Source: Leekyejoonella antrihumi (GTDB lineage: Bacteria; Actinomycetota; Actinomycetes; Actinomycetales; Dermatophilaceae). Taken from it: DNA of 64,000 nt. The position numbers and the translations under genes were made by a program. Below the pieces are notes generated by a model, which was given only the letters and a program-made list of their open reading frames with translations, searched no databases and had not been told where the DNA came from. The stretch's first letter is position 1; every line of letters starts with the position of its first letter. Of the stretch, positions 32,559 through 41,883 are shown one piece after another. Where the stretch lies: positions 1 through 64,000 of the forward strand of contig NZ_VCQV01000025.1 in the NCBI RefSeq assembly GCF_007845645.1, given 5' to 3'.

Positions 32559-32608
32559 CGCTTTCGCTCCAAAGGCACAGGTATACCTGCGCCTTTGGAG
32601 CGAAAGTG
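32559..32608. terminator. Near-perfect 46-bp palindrome between convergent genes
   Basis: CTTTCGCTCCAAAGGC (32561-32576) is complemented exactly at 32591-32606, and the inner CAGGTATACCTG is itself self-complementary, giving 23 base pairs with one mismatch and almost no loop. It lies between menA and the convergent DUF4229 gene and can terminate both directions. Confidence 0.8.
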
Positions 32609-32623
32609 CCCAACTGGGCGGGG

Positions 32624-32887
32624 CTACGCTGACTTGCCGTCGACCTCGTCGTCCTCGTCCTCTTCGGCGGACCGGTACTCACGACCCGACTTCAGCCGGC
32701 GCTCCTCGACCTTGTGCTCGATCTGCGCGGCGAACTTCTCGCGCGGGCGGTTCAGGAAAACCAGCGACAGGACTGCCGAGATCGCGGCCGCCGCGATGAG
32801 CAGCAGCCAACTACGCAGTCCCGCGACCCAGAGTCCCAGGAAGACGATGATGAAGATGAAGATGCGGTAGAACGAGTACTGGATCAT
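32624..32887 (-). CDS. DUF4229 small membrane protein
   Basis: An 87-residue protein with two hydrophobic helices (FYRIFIFIIVFLGLWVAG and LLLIAAAAISAVLSLVFL) followed by a charged tail (ERRLKSGREYRSAEEDEDDE). It matches the actinobacterial DUF4229 pattern; role unknown. The ATG at 32887 overlaps the ccsB stop (ATGA), so it is coupled to cytochrome c maturation genes and may assist them. Confidence 0.8.
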   Translation of the reverse strand: MIQYSFYRIFIFIIVFLGLWVAGLRSWLLLIAAAAISAVLSLVFLNRPREKFAAQIEHKVEERRLKSGREYRSAEEDEDDEVDGKSA

Positions 32888-33948
32888 CACATTCCCGAGT
32901 AGGAGTGCATCCCGACGAAGAACACGTTGACGATCATGTAGTTCACCAGGATGCAGGCAAAGCCGGCGAGCGCGATATAGGCAGCCTTCTTGCCGGTCCA
33001 CCCCGCCGTGAGCCGGGCGTGCAGATAGGCCGCGTAGACAACCCAGATGACCAGGGTCCACACCTCCTTGGGGTCCCACGTCCAGTAGCTGCCCCACGCC
33101 TTCTGTGCCCAGATCGAGCCGGCGATCAGGGTGAAGGTCCACAACGGGAAGGCGAGAATGATCACGCCGTATGAGGTGCGGTCCAGCACATCGGACTTCG
33201 GCATCGAATCCATGAACCGGAAGCGGGCGCCGCCCTCGGCCTGCCACTCCTCGTCCTTCTCCTCACGCCACAGCTGGATGAAGTAGAGGATCGTCAGACT
33301 GAAGGCGATGGTGAACAGCGCGATGGACAAGGTGGCCACGGTCACGTGGATCATCAGCCACGGACTCTTCAGTGATGGCAGCACCGAGCTGGCCGCGGTG
33401 TAGAACACCACCGCACAGAGCATCTCGACCAGCACCACCGGAGCGACCACGAAGAGGCCGAGCCAGCGCACGTCCTTGCGCAGGCTCCAGCCGAGGAACG
33501 CGACCATGACGAACATCGTCCCGACGGCAGCGAACTCGTACATGTTGGCGAGCGGCGGGCGATCGACGGACCAGGCCCGGAAGACGACGTTCGCCACCAG
33601 CAGCAGACCACCCAGCCAGGACAATGACATCCCGATGCCGGCCCACTTGCGCTTCTCCTCGGCGTCACCGCCTTCCGCGGGGTTCGCCGGCCGCGGGGCG
33701 CTGTCCAGCACCGCAGTGCCGCCACCGGCCCCTGTCGCGACCTTCTGGGCGACAGCAGAGTTCTCCAGTGCCTTGGCCCGTTCCGCCTCCCGCTCTTTGG
33801 CTCGAGCGTCGCGAGCGGGAAAGCCGGCGAGGTCGATGCCAAAGGCCAGCATCGCCAGAGTCAGCACGGCCGCCGACGACCATAAGAAGTGGATCGAGGC
33901 GGTGTTCAGGGCCGCGTTGGCCACGTGGTCGGTCGCTGCTGTGATCAT
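32887..33948 (-). CDS. ccsB: Cytochrome c biogenesis protein CcsB/ResC
   Basis: Multi-pass membrane protein, 353 residues, half of the system II haem export and ligation complex. The tryptophan-rich haem-binding WWD motif is clear (WGSYWTWDPKEVW) and conserved His residues flank it. An unusual charged insertion of about 60 residues (RDARAKEREAERAKALE onward) follows the first helix; it is alanine/glutamate-rich and probably a cytoplasmic coiled segment. Overlaps resB by ATGA. Confidence 0.93.
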   Translation of the reverse strand: MITAATDHVANAALNTASIHFLWSSAAVLTLAMLAFGIDLAGFPARDARAKEREAERAKALENSAVAQKVATGAGGGTAVLDSAPRPANPAEGGDAEEKRKWAGIGMSLSWLGGLLLVANVVFRAWSVDRPPLANMYEFAAVGTMFVMVAFLGWSLRKDVRWLGLFVVAPVVLVEMLCAVVFYTAASSVLPSLKSPWLMIHVTVATLSIALFTIAFSLTILYFIQLWREEKDEEWQAEGGARFRFMDSMPKSDVLDRTSYGVIILAFPLWTFTLIAGSIWAQKAWGSYWTWDPKEVWTLVIWVVYAAYLHARLTAGWTGKKAAYIALAGFACILVNYMIVNVFFVGMHSYSGM

Positions 33949-35594
33949 GGTTTACCTGTCCGTTTCACAATCGACTCGAGGAGGTTGTCAAGCCCGACCG
34001 GGAGCCGAGGGTCCTCTCCCTTGGAGAGGCCACCAATGGTGACCAGGGTACGCCGGTCGTCCGGCTCCCCTTCATCGGCCGCGGCTGCGACCTTCACGAA
34101 GAGGCGCCGGCGCCGCAAAGTCATCGACATGATCAGCCCGAGCAGCGCCAGCAGCGCCCCGTAGAGGGCGGGCATCTTGCCCGGGTCGTACCGTACGGAC
34201 AGCCCGGCCCAGCGGGGCACGGAGTCCAGGGTGATGGATCCGAGCTTGTCCGGCAGCTTCACGGTCTGACCGGGGCGGATCAGCAGTCGCAGCGGCTGGC
34301 CGTCGCTGCCCTTGACCTGGGTCATCTGCTGCGTGTCCAGGGTGTAGACCGACTGAGGAGAACCATCCGGGAAGAGGTTGCCCTCGTAGAGCCCGAGTAC
34401 CAACGCCGGGTTGTTCAGCGCAGGGAAGGTCGAGGTCGGGCCCTGCGTGGAACTGAAGGAAGCCGTCGGCAGGAAGAACCCGAAGAAGCCGAGTTGTTTG
34501 GGGCTTGCGCCGGGCACCTTGATCGCACCGACCGACGTGTAGTTGTTGTTTTGCGGAAGGAACGGCGTCTCATCCGCGTAGAGGATCTGACCCTTCGCAT
34601 TGCGCACGGTCACCTTCGGCGCGTACCCGTTGCCGAGCAGGTAGACCTCGGTGCTGGCGATGTCCAGCGCATGGTTGACCTCGATCGTGGTCGCCTTCGG
34701 CGCCATGTTCGGCAGCTTGGCGGTCACCGACGCGACGAAATCCCGGGGCTGGCCGTACTGAGGCGAAGTCGACGGCACATCGTGCTCGAACGTCACGTCC
34801 ATGTGGTTGACGTTGATACTGAACGGGGTGAGGTTCGCGATGTTGACCAGAGGCCCGGTATCGAGCGTGTCATAGCGTGAGGCGGTGCTGGTGAATCCCT
34901 GCCCGGCCGGCACGATCACCTGACCGTTCCAGCCCACGAGGTGACCGTAGGCGACCGCGATGATGACGAAGACGAGGCAGGTGTGGAAGAGCAGGTTGCC
35001 CGCCTCACGCAGTCGTCCGCCCTCTGCTGCGATGGCCTGCGGCACGCCCTCCGCGGTGGTGTCCACCCGGAAGCGATAGCGCTTGGCGCGCAGGACGCTC
35101 TGGGCGGCCTGCAGCACGTCCTGAGGGCTTGCGTCGATCGTGCATTCGCGGTGTTCGGGCAGCCGGTCGAGGCGCCGGGGCATCTTAGGGATGGGGGCGT
35201 GTAGGGCCCGGACCTGCTTGCGCGTCCGGGGAATGATGCAGCCGAGCAGCGAGATGACCAGCAGTAGGTAGATCGCCGCGAACCAGGGGGAGCTGAAGAC
35301 GTTGAAGAAGCCGAATCGGTCCAGCCACGGCCCGATGGTCCGGTGCTCGGCGAGGTAGTTCGTGACCCGCGTTGAGTCGATGTTGGTTTGCGGGAAGATC
35401 GACCCGGGCACCGCGGCAACCGCCAGGATCAGCAGCAGGAACAGCGCCGTACGCATCGAGGTCAGCTGCCGCCAGAGCCACCGCAACGTCCCGAAGAACC
35501 CCAGCTTGGGCTGCTGCGCCGGACTCTCGCGTCGCTCGCGCTTGCTCGCTTTCGCGGACTGGGCCGCGCTCTTGCGGTCAGTGGCGTTCGTCAT
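33945..35594 (-). CDS. resB: Cytochrome c biogenesis protein ResB
   Basis: A 549-residue partner of CcsB. Three N-terminal helices (for example TALFLLLILAVAAVPGSIFP and YLLLVISLLGCIIPRTRKQ), a large extracytoplasmic domain and a last helix near the C-terminus (LYGALLALLGLIMSM) match ResB. It holds the apocytochrome near the haem-loading site. ATG at 35594 overlaps the ccdA stop; the open frame continues upstream only as a shadow of ccdA. Confidence 0.93.
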   Translation of the reverse strand: MTNATDRKSAAQSAKASKRERRESPAQQPKLGFFGTLRWLWRQLTSMRTALFLLLILAVAAVPGSIFPQTNIDSTRVTNYLAEHRTIGPWLDRFGFFNVFSSPWFAAIYLLLVISLLGCIIPRTRKQVRALHAPIPKMPRRLDRLPEHRECTIDASPQDVLQAAQSVLRAKRYRFRVDTTAEGVPQAIAAEGGRLREAGNLLFHTCLVFVIIAVAYGHLVGWNGQVIVPAGQGFTSTASRYDTLDTGPLVNIANLTPFSINVNHMDVTFEHDVPSTSPQYGQPRDFVASVTAKLPNMAPKATTIEVNHALDIASTEVYLLGNGYAPKVTVRNAKGQILYADETPFLPQNNNYTSVGAIKVPGASPKQLGFFGFFLPTASFSSTQGPTSTFPALNNPALVLGLYEGNLFPDGSPQSVYTLDTQQMTQVKGSDGQPLRLLIRPGQTVKLPDKLGSITLDSVPRWAGLSVRYDPGKMPALYGALLALLGLIMSMTLRRRRLFVKVAAAADEGEPDDRRTLVTIGGLSKGEDPRLPVGLDNLLESIVKRTGKP

Positions 35595-36343
35595 CAGATC
35601 ACCGGCTTGAAGCCGTCGACGCCGACCAGCGAGGTCTGGATCCACACGATGAAGTGCTCCCACACTCCGGCAACCATCAGAACTCCTACCGCGAGCATCA
35701 GCCCGCCACCAATCAACTGCACCGGACGATGGTGGTTCCGCAACCACCGCGATGCCCTCTCCGCACGGGTCCATCCCGCGGCGATCAACATGAACGGCAC
35801 GCCCAGCCCCAGGCTGTAGAAGGCGGCAAGGATGATGCCGCGGGTCACGGTCGACCCCGCGCCACCGATCGGCGACGCCATGACCAGGATCGACCCGTAG
35901 ACCGGCCCGATGCACGGGCTCATCCCGATCCCGAACACCACGCCGAGTAGCGGCGCCCCAACCAGCCCGGCCGTCGGCTTCCAGCGTACGGCGACGCCCC
36001 GCTGGCCGATGAAGCCCAGATAGACGAGGGCAAGCAGGATGACCAAGACCCCGCCGATGCGAAGTGTTGCGCCACGGTAGGCGCGGGTGAGGTCCATCGC
36101 CCAGCCGTAGGTGGCGGCGAGGCCGACCATGACCACGCTGAAGCCGACAACGAAGAGGAAAGCCCCCGTCACCAGCCGGGTTCTGCGACGCTCGTCGGTC
36201 AGACCGGTCACATAGCCGAGAAAGCCCGGCACGAGAGGCAGCACGCACGGAGAGGCGAAGGACACCGCACCGGCGAGCACGGACAACGCGATCGCGAGCG
36301 GCAGGCTGCCGCTCGCGACCATCGTGGCCGCATCAGCATGCAC
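35594..36343 (-). CDS. ccdA: Thiol-disulfide transporter CcdA
   Basis: A 249-residue membrane protein with six helices that carries reducing power across the membrane to keep apocytochrome cysteines reduced. The redox pair is in SFASPCVLPLVPG (helix 1) and GMSPCIGP (helix 4). It sits two bases after the TlpA-like gene that it should reduce and overlaps resB. Confidence 0.94.
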   Translation of the reverse strand: MHADAATMVASGSLPLAIALSVLAGAVSFASPCVLPLVPGFLGYVTGLTDERRRTRLVTGAFLFVVGFSVVMVGLAATYGWAMDLTRAYRGATLRIGGVLVILLALVYLGFIGQRGVAVRWKPTAGLVGAPLLGVVFGIGMSPCIGPVYGSILVMASPIGGAGSTVTRGIILAAFYSLGLGVPFMLIAAGWTRAERASRWLRNHHRPVQLIGGGLMLAVGVLMVAGVWEHFIVWIQTSLVGVDGFKPVI

Positions 36344-36345
36344 GT

Positions 36346-36972
36346 TCAGCTCTTCTCCTTCAGGACGTCCTGGACGAGGCCGGTCAGGGTGGACGCGGTG
36401 ACCTGCCCGGAGACCCGTGCCGCGATGCGATGCTGCTGGTCCAGCACCAAAGTCGTGGGAGTGGTGACGACCTTGTTCTGCAGGTCGAGCAGCATCTGCC
36501 CACCGTCATCCCGCAGCGAAGGGTAGGTGACCTTCCACTTCGCGATGGTCGCAGCCGCTCGCGCCGGGGAGTCCTGCTGGTCCAGTCCCATCATGGCAAC
36601 CGGCTGGCCCCCCTTCTGAAACTGCTTCCACGCCTTCTCCAGCTCCGGCATCTCCGCCTGGCATGGCGGACACCAGGCGCCCCAGACGTTCAGCACCAGG
36701 ACCTTGCCCTTGACGTCGTTGGTCGACCACGGTTTGCCGGCCAGGGTCTCACCGGCGAAGGAGACCGGCTTTTTGCGCTCACTCCGACTCAGCTGCTCCA
36801 CCGTGCCGTCGCCTGCCTGATAACCCTTATCATTGCCCTGGTTCGCCTGTGCCGCAATGGAATTCGCACTGCTGCTACATCCGGCGGCTCCGCCGATGAC
36901 GCCGAGTGCGAGCACGGGCACCAAGACGCCGCGCAACAGTTTCCGGCGAAGACTTTGTGGGGTGACTCTCAT
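36346..36972 (-). CDS. TlpA/ResA-like lipoprotein thioredoxin
   Basis: A 208-residue extracytoplasmic disulfide reductase. The signal peptide ends with lipobox GGAAGC; the thioredoxin domain carries the active-site WCPPC (WGAWCPPCQAEMPE) and the cis-Pro loop VTTTPTTLVLD region. It would deliver electrons from CcdA to apocytochrome c. The ATG at 36972 overlaps the phosphatase stop by 4 bases. Confidence 0.92.
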   Translation of the reverse strand: MRVTPQSLRRKLLRGVLVPVLALGVIGGAAGCSSSANSIAAQANQGNDKGYQAGDGTVEQLSRSERKKPVSFAGETLAGKPWSTNDVKGKVLVLNVWGAWCPPCQAEMPELEKAWKQFQKGGQPVAMMGLDQQDSPARAAATIAKWKVTYPSLRDDGGQMLLDLQNKVVTTPTTLVLDQQHRIAARVSGQVTASTLTGLVQDVLKEKS

Positions 36973-37619
36973 GCGCCGACCGCCCCGGAGGCATTGGGGA
37001 GCAAGTCGCGTGCCGGCTCGGCATACCCGATCGACTCCAGCTCGGCGCCGAGGAAGGTCAGGCTGGTGACGGACGCGAGCGAGCACTGCCGCTTGCGGGG
37101 GTCGTGCCACAGCCGCTTGTCCGCGTAGTGCTGCCGGGCGGTCCACACCGGCAACTGGTGGCTGACGATGACCGCCTCGTGGCCGAGGGCCGCGTCGCGC
37201 GCATCAACGATCGCGGCGCTCATCCGCTCGGCGACCTCCTGGTAGGGCTCGCCCCAGGAGGGCTGGATCGGGTTGACCAGCTTGGGCCAGAAGCGGGGGT
37301 TCAGCAGCTGCGCGGGCTTCTTGCCGACGGTCAGACCCTCGAAGTCGTTCGCGGCCTCGATCACCCGGTCGTCGAGGGTGACGGGCAGTTTGAGGCGCTC
37401 GGCCAGTGGTTCCATCGTCTCTTGCGCACGCTCCAGCGGCGAGGAGACCAGATGGGTGATGGGGTGGCCACCGAGGTAGGCAGCGGCGCGCTGCGCCATC
37501 TCCCGGCCGAGGGCCGACAGGTGAAACCCCGGCATCCTTCCGTAAAGGACTCCACCGGGGTTGTCGACCTCTCCGTGGCGCACGAGATGCACGACGGTGC
37601 GGTCATCGCGGGACGTCAT
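36969..37619 (-). CDS. Histidine phosphatase family protein
   Basis: A 216-residue phosphoglycerate-mutase-like phosphatase. The catalytic LVRHGEV is near the N-terminus, [15 protein letters not shown] follows, and the second catalytic His is in [10 protein letters not shown]. It is in the hemL/ccd operon of many actinobacteria; the substrate is unknown. ATG at 37619 overlaps the hemL stop. Confidence 0.88.
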   Translation of the reverse strand: MTSRDDRTVVHLVRHGEVDNPGGVLYGRMPGFHLSALGREMAQRAAAYLGGHPITHLVSSPLERAQETMEPLAERLKLPVTLDDRVIEAANDFEGLTVGKKPAQLLNPRFWPKLVNPIQPSWGEPYQEVAERMSAAIVDARDAALGHEAVIVSHQLPVWTARQHYADKRLWHDPRKRQCSLASVTSLTFLGAELESIGYAEPARDLLPNASGAVGA

Positions 37620-38965
37620 GCGGGTAGTGTCCCATCGCTGTCTGTGACTGCCCTGGCGGCGCCGGGAAGCGCGTCGATCACGGCGTTCACCGCCTCGTCG
37701 TCGTGCGCGGCACTGACGAACCACACCTCGAAGGCGCTCGGCGGCAGGTGGACACCCTGCCGCAGCATCGCGTGGAAGAACCGGGAGAACGCCGCCAGGT
37801 CCTGGTCCTTCGCATCGTCGTAGCACCGCACCGGTTCACCGCGGAAGAAGACACTGAACATCGAGCCGGCCCACTGCACCACATGCGGTACCCCGGCGAG
37901 GGTCAGCTGCTCGCTTGCCGCGTCCGCGATGGCGTGGCTGACCACGTCGAGCCGGGCGTAGACCTCGGGAGTGCAACCGCGCAGGTTGGCCAGTCCGGCC
38001 GCCGTGGCCACCGGGTTCCCGGAGAGGGTACCCGCCTGATAGACGGGCCCTTCGGGGGCCAGCTGCGCCATCAGATCGGCGCGACCACCGAAGGCGGCGG
38101 CGGGAAAACCGCCGCCCATCACCTTGCCGAAGGTGAACAGGTCGGGTGCGCTGCCGCCCTGCTCCCCCTCCAGGCCGTACCACCCGGCCGCCGAGCAGCG
38201 GAATCCCGTCATGACCTCGTCCGAGATCAGCAGCGCACCGTGCGCCCGGGTGATCTCCCGCAAGCCGGCTGTGAAACCTGGTGTGGGTGGGACCACGCCC
38301 ATGTTGCCTGGCGACGCCTCGGTGATCACGCAGGCGATCTCGCTGCCGTGTTGGGCGAACGCCTGCCGCACCGCGTCTAGGTCGTTGTACGGCAGCACGA
38401 TCGTCTCGTGCGCGCTCGAGGCGGGCACGCCGGCCGAGTCCGGCAGGCCGAAGGTGGCTACCCCGCTGCCGGCCGAGGCCAGCAGCGCATCCACGTGCCC
38501 GTGATAGCAACCGGCAAACTTCACGACCTTGTCCCGGCCGGTGGCACCGCGCGCCAGACGCAGCGCGCTCATCGTTGCCTCGGTGCCGCTGCTGACCAGT
38601 CGCACCTGCTCGACCGGCGCGACACGGGCCACGAGCTCTTCCGCGAGCGCCACCTCGTTCGCACTCGGCGCGCCGAACGAGAACCCTTTACGGGCGGCCT
38701 CCTGGACCGCCTGCTCGACCAGCGGGTGGGCATGCCCGAGGATCATCGGCCCCCAGGAGCAGATCAGGTCGACATAGCGGTTTCCGTCCACATCCGTCAG
38801 CCAGGCGCCCTTCGCCGCGTCGATGAACGGCGGAGTCCCGCCAACGGCGCCGAAGGCTCGGACCGGGCTGTTCACGCCGCCGGGGATCACCGCCCGCGCA
38901 CGCCGCATCAGCGTGTCCGAGGCGGGCATGGAGCGCGACGTGGTAGAGGCGGGCCGGTGCGTCAT
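37616..38965 (-). CDS. hemL: Glutamate-1-semialdehyde 2,1-aminomutase
   Basis: PLP-dependent enzyme, 449 residues, that makes 5-aminolevulinate from glutamate-1-semialdehyde in the C5 haem pathway. Its features are [25 protein letters not shown], the cofactor Asp in [11 protein letters not shown] and the Schiff-base Lys in [16 protein letters not shown] at 38965 is used; the preceding 22 codons show no conservation. It works with hemA (45583) in the same window and leads an operon running into the cytochrome c genes. Confidence 0.95.
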   Translation of the reverse strand: MTHRPASTTSRSMPASDTLMRRARAVIPGGVNSPVRAFGAVGGTPPFIDAAKGAWLTDVDGNRYVDLICSWGPMILGHAHPLVEQAVQEAARKGFSFGAPSANEVALAEELVARVAPVEQVRLVSSGTEATMSALRLARGATGRDKVVKFAGCYHGHVDALLASAGSGVATFGLPDSAGVPASSAHETIVLPYNDLDAVRQAFAQHGSEIACVITEASPGNMGVVPPTPGFTAGLREITRAHGALLISDEVMTGFRCSAAGWYGLEGEQGGSAPDLFTFGKVMGGGFPAAAFGGRADLMAQLAPEGPVYQAGTLSGNPVATAAGLANLRGCTPEVYARLDVVSHAIADAASEQLTLAGVPHVVQWAGSMFSVFFRGEPVRCYDDAKDQDLAAFSRFFHAMLRQGVHLPPSAFEVWFVSAAHDDEAVNAVIDALPGAARAVTDSDGTLPA

Positions 38966-39043
38966 GCACCCAGTGTCGCAACATCGATCCGAGTGGTATG
39001 CAGGGTGGTCGGTCGATGTGATCTGGCCCACTCGGGCCGGGGT

Positions 39044-39499
39044 CTACAACAGGTGCTCGCGAACCCGACCCATCGCATCGCCTACGGCCTGGAACTGCCC
39101 CGGCTCCAGCTGCGAAAGGAAGTGCTGACGCACCCCGACGACGTGCACCCGGGACGCACGCTCGATGGCCGCTCGACCGGTGTCGGTGAGCACCAGGCGG
39201 ATGCCGCGGCGGTCGTCAGCACACGGTTCGCGGACCACCCAACCGCGGCCCGCCAGCCGGTTCGCCGTGTGCGTGACCCGACTCCTGGACTGGACGATCA
39301 GCGCAGCCAGCTCACTCATTCGCATCGACTGATCGGGCGCCTCGGACAGCATCGAGATCAGCTCGTACTCGGCAAGGGAGAGCCCGGCATTCTGCAACTC
39401 GTTGTCGAGGGCGGCCTCGAGAGCCCTGCTGGCGCGCAGATAGTTGCGCCACGACGTCTGCTCATCCTCGGTCAGCCATGGGATCTCGCCGTCGCTCAT
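39044..39499 (-). CDS. MarR-family regulator next to YceI
   Basis: A 151-residue winged-helix regulator: LAEYELISMLSEAPDQSMRM, recognition region LIVQSRSRVTHTANRLAGRGWV, wing CADDRRGIRLVLTDTGR. It is divergent from the YceI gene across 162 bases holding a TTGAA/TTCAA inverted repeat. The family commonly senses phenolics or oxidants. No redox Cys pattern of the OhrR type is seen near the N-terminus. Confidence 0.88.
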   Translation of the reverse strand: MSDGEIPWLTEDEQTSWRNYLRASRALEAALDNELQNAGLSLAEYELISMLSEAPDQSMRMSELAALIVQSRSRVTHTANRLAGRGWVVREPCADDRRGIRLVLTDTGRAAIERASRVHVVGVRQHFLSQLEPGQFQAVGDAMGRVREHLL

Positions 39500-39561
39500 A
39501 GTGGTATCACCCTAGTGCGATCCCGTGGGTCTTTCGTGCGCAGCCATCCGCCATCTCCTAG

Positions 39562-39573
39562 TTGAATTTTCAA
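39562..39573. promoter_or_regulatory. Inverted repeat between MarR and YceI genes
   Basis: TTGAA-TT-TTCAA is a perfect 5-bp inverted repeat in the AT-rich centre of the divergent promoter region, the size and composition typical of MarR operators. It probably controls both genes. Confidence 0.5.
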
Positions 39574-39661
39574 TCACGTACGGTTACAGTTGCCCCCAGT
39601 AGCCGGCGCGTCAGGCGGAGCGCCGGCCGAACATCCACTCATCCGCCGACGAAGGAGCACG

Positions 39662-40192
39662 ATGAGCACACTGACCGATCTGACCCCAGGCGTCTGGACC
39701 GTGGATGCCGCGCACAGCGAGGTGGCCTTCGTGGCGCGCCACCTGATGGTGACCAAGGTACGTGGCAAGTTCGAGCAGTTCGAGGCAGACGTCAAGGTCG
39801 GCGAGCAGCTGGAGGACTCCAGCGTGTCCGCGACGGTCCAGATGGTCTCGGTCAAGACCGGTTCCGAGGACCGCGACAAGCACCTGCGGACGAACGACTT
39901 CTTCGAGATCGACACCTATCCGACCATGACGTTCAACGCGTCGAACGTGACCTCGCGGACTCTCGAGGGCGACCTCACCATCAAGGGCGTCACCCAGCGG
40001 GTGACCTTCGACCTGGAGTTCGGCGGCGTCTCCCCCGACCCGTGGGGTGGCACCCGCGCCGGATTCGAGGCGACGACCACCATCCGCCGCAAGGAGTTCG
40101 GGCTGACCTTCAACGTCCCGGTCGAGGGCGGCGGCGCCCTGGTGAGCGAGAAGATCGACATCGTGCTCGACATCCAGCTCGTCAAGGCCTGA
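39662..40192 (+). CDS. YceI family lipid-binding protein
   Basis: A 176-residue beta-barrel of the YceI (polyisoprenoid-binding) family: WTVDAAHSEVAFVARHLMVTK at the start, DKHLRTNDFFEIDTYPTMTF in the middle, and GTRAGFEATTTIRRKEFG. No signal peptide is visible, so it is probably cytoplasmic. Such proteins bind long isoprenoids or fatty amides; the presence of menA in the window is suggestive but not evidence of a link. Likely regulated by the divergent MarR. Confidence 0.9.
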   Translation: MSTLTDLTPGVWTVDAAHSEVAFVARHLMVTKVRGKFEQFEADVKVGEQLEDSSVSATVQMVSVKTGSEDRDKHLRTNDFFEIDTYPTMTFNASNVTSRTLEGDLTIKGVTQRVTFDLEFGGVSPDPWGGTRAGFEATTTIRRKEFGLTFNVPVEGGGALVSEKIDIVLDIQLVKA

Positions 40193-40592
40193 TCACCGGC
40201 AGACCGAGCAACGCACGCGGAGGTCCACCGAGCAGGTGGGCCCCTGCCTGTGTGTGCGGCGCCTGGACGTGTCGGGATGCGCCCAGTTTGGACCCGCTCG
40301 CGGCGAAGATCCGTGGGCGTATGGCGCGTCGGGAGATCGCCTCGTCCGTCGCCGGTGACCGTTCCTCCCACGGACGCCCTCATGCCGTTCGCGTGCCTGG
40401 GGACCGGTGCCCCCTTGAGCGAGATCGCAATTTCCCGCCTCACTCCTGCTCGAGATCGCTTTCAGCTGGGCGTGTTTCGCAATTTCGGGCGAGACAATGC
40501 GATGCCGCGCGAGCGTATGGGCAGACCGTGCGACGTCGATACAGACCACTTGCCTTACGGGTTGGGTACCGACTCGGTCGCTCGCATGCAGC
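40193..40592. other. Gene-free stretch after YceI
   Basis: About 400 bases in which no coding, RNA or regulatory element was recognised; open frames lack conserved motifs. It leads into a decayed methyltransferase gene and looks like eroded DNA. Confidence 0.5.
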
Positions 40593-41060
40593 GTGGCCTC
40601 GCCTGACGACATCGACCGATGGAACGCCGCAGCCGACACCTAGGCCGCGATCATCGGCCAGCCCTCGAATTCGTTCTATCGCCGAGCCGAGCCGACGCTC
40701 AACGCCGTGATCGGCAACTCGGCGGGAAGCGAATTCTCGACGTGGGTTGCGGTCATGGCTGACTCGGCAGCCGGTACGCCAGGCAGGGGCAGATGTCGTG
40801 GGCGTGGACGGCAGTATGGCCCTCATCGACAAGGCCCGGGCGGCGGAGCCGAACGCCGCGTGGCTGGTGCGTGACCTGGACCACGGACTACCGCCCGCTC
40901 GAGGCCTACGTGCGCAGCCTCACGAAGACGTGTTTCGCCGTCACCGGCATGGCCGAGCCGCCGAGCCTGCCGCACTCGCTGCGACCCGAAGCCGAGTGGA
41001 CAGACTACGAACGCCGCAAGGGGCCGCTGCCCGGTGAACGATCGTCATCCGGAGCAGGTT
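40593..41060 (+). pseudogene. Decayed SAM-dependent methyltransferase
   Basis: Pieces in three frames add up to a class I methyltransferase. From GTG at 40593 the frame reads DDIDRWNAAADT, then an in-frame TAG (40641-40643), then AAIIGQPSNSFYRRAEPTLNAVIG. A frame change gives motif I (KRILDVGCGHG), another gives ADVVGVDGSMALIDKAR and WLVRDLDHGLPP, and a third gives the C-terminal YRPLEAYVRSLT and EAEWTDYERRKGP. The central third (motifs III-V) is missing. At least one stop, several frameshifts and a deletion make it non-functional. Confidence 0.75.
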
Positions 41061-41185
41061 TGACCAACGACTGGTTCACCACATCGTCGAACCGTCGCCA
41101 ACCGCTGGGCATACCGAGCTGCCGTCAGATCGGGCACCGCGGTCTCGGCAGGACGCTTGGGCGTTGTCTGCGCCCGAAGCCGCGC

Positions 41186-41831
41186 CTAGCGGTGCAAGAG
41201 GTTGGACTCCGCCTTGGTCACGGGCGCGTGCGCGCCGGGCAGGTGGAAGGCCTGCTCGAGCGTCTTCGTGTGTGATGACTTCAGGTAACCCGCCAGCCGG
41301 CTGCCGACATAGCGCAGGTGCCACGGCTCGTAGATGTAGCCGGTCACCTTCTCCTGCCCCAAGGGGTACCGCACTATGAACCCGTATGCCGCCGCGTGGG
41401 AGGCGACCCAGCGCCCGGGAGTCGAGGGTGGCGGGACTGGCCTCCAGCTTCTTGGGCGCGTACCGCCCTACGCCGATCTGCTTGTCGACCACCATCCAGC
41501 CGCTGCGCCGAACCGCTGTTGAGGTCGTCGTCGCGACCACGCCGGCCGGCTCGGCCACACCACGGGCCGCACCAGCAGCCGCGTGATGCTCGCCGCCTTG
41601 ACGCTCACCGGCACCAGGACCCGGCCGTCGGGCGCGGCGGTGCCAATACCCAGCCGGGTGCCGTCGGGCGTCGTGCCCACAACGGTCGTGCTCGCCGGCG
41701 CATTCTGCAGCTGCGCGGCGACCACGACTCGTGTCGCGGTCACCGGCGCGGCCAGCGCGCGTCATCGCTGGACGACTTCCAGCGACGGGACTGGGCAGGA
41801 TCAGCGCGGGCAGGAGGGCGGCAACGGGCAC
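41186..41831 (-). pseudogene. Decayed VanY-type D,D-carboxypeptidase
   Basis: On the minus strand a possible signal sequence (PVAALLPALILPSPVAG) is followed, in changing frames, by WMVVDKQIGVGRYAPKKLEA, then WVASHAAAYGFIVRYPLG and EKVTGYIYEPWHLRYVG, the C-terminal core of VanY enzymes with the E-x-W-H metal site. The central part bearing the other zinc ligands (S-x-H-x2-G-x-A-x-D) is deleted between about 41400 and 41440, and frames shift at least twice. It would once have trimmed the terminal D-Ala from cell-wall peptides. Confidence 0.7.
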
Positions 41832-41883
41832 GGTGGCCGCCAGTCGGCTCGCATTCTTCAGGGCCGGCGGCGTGGCTGCCTCC

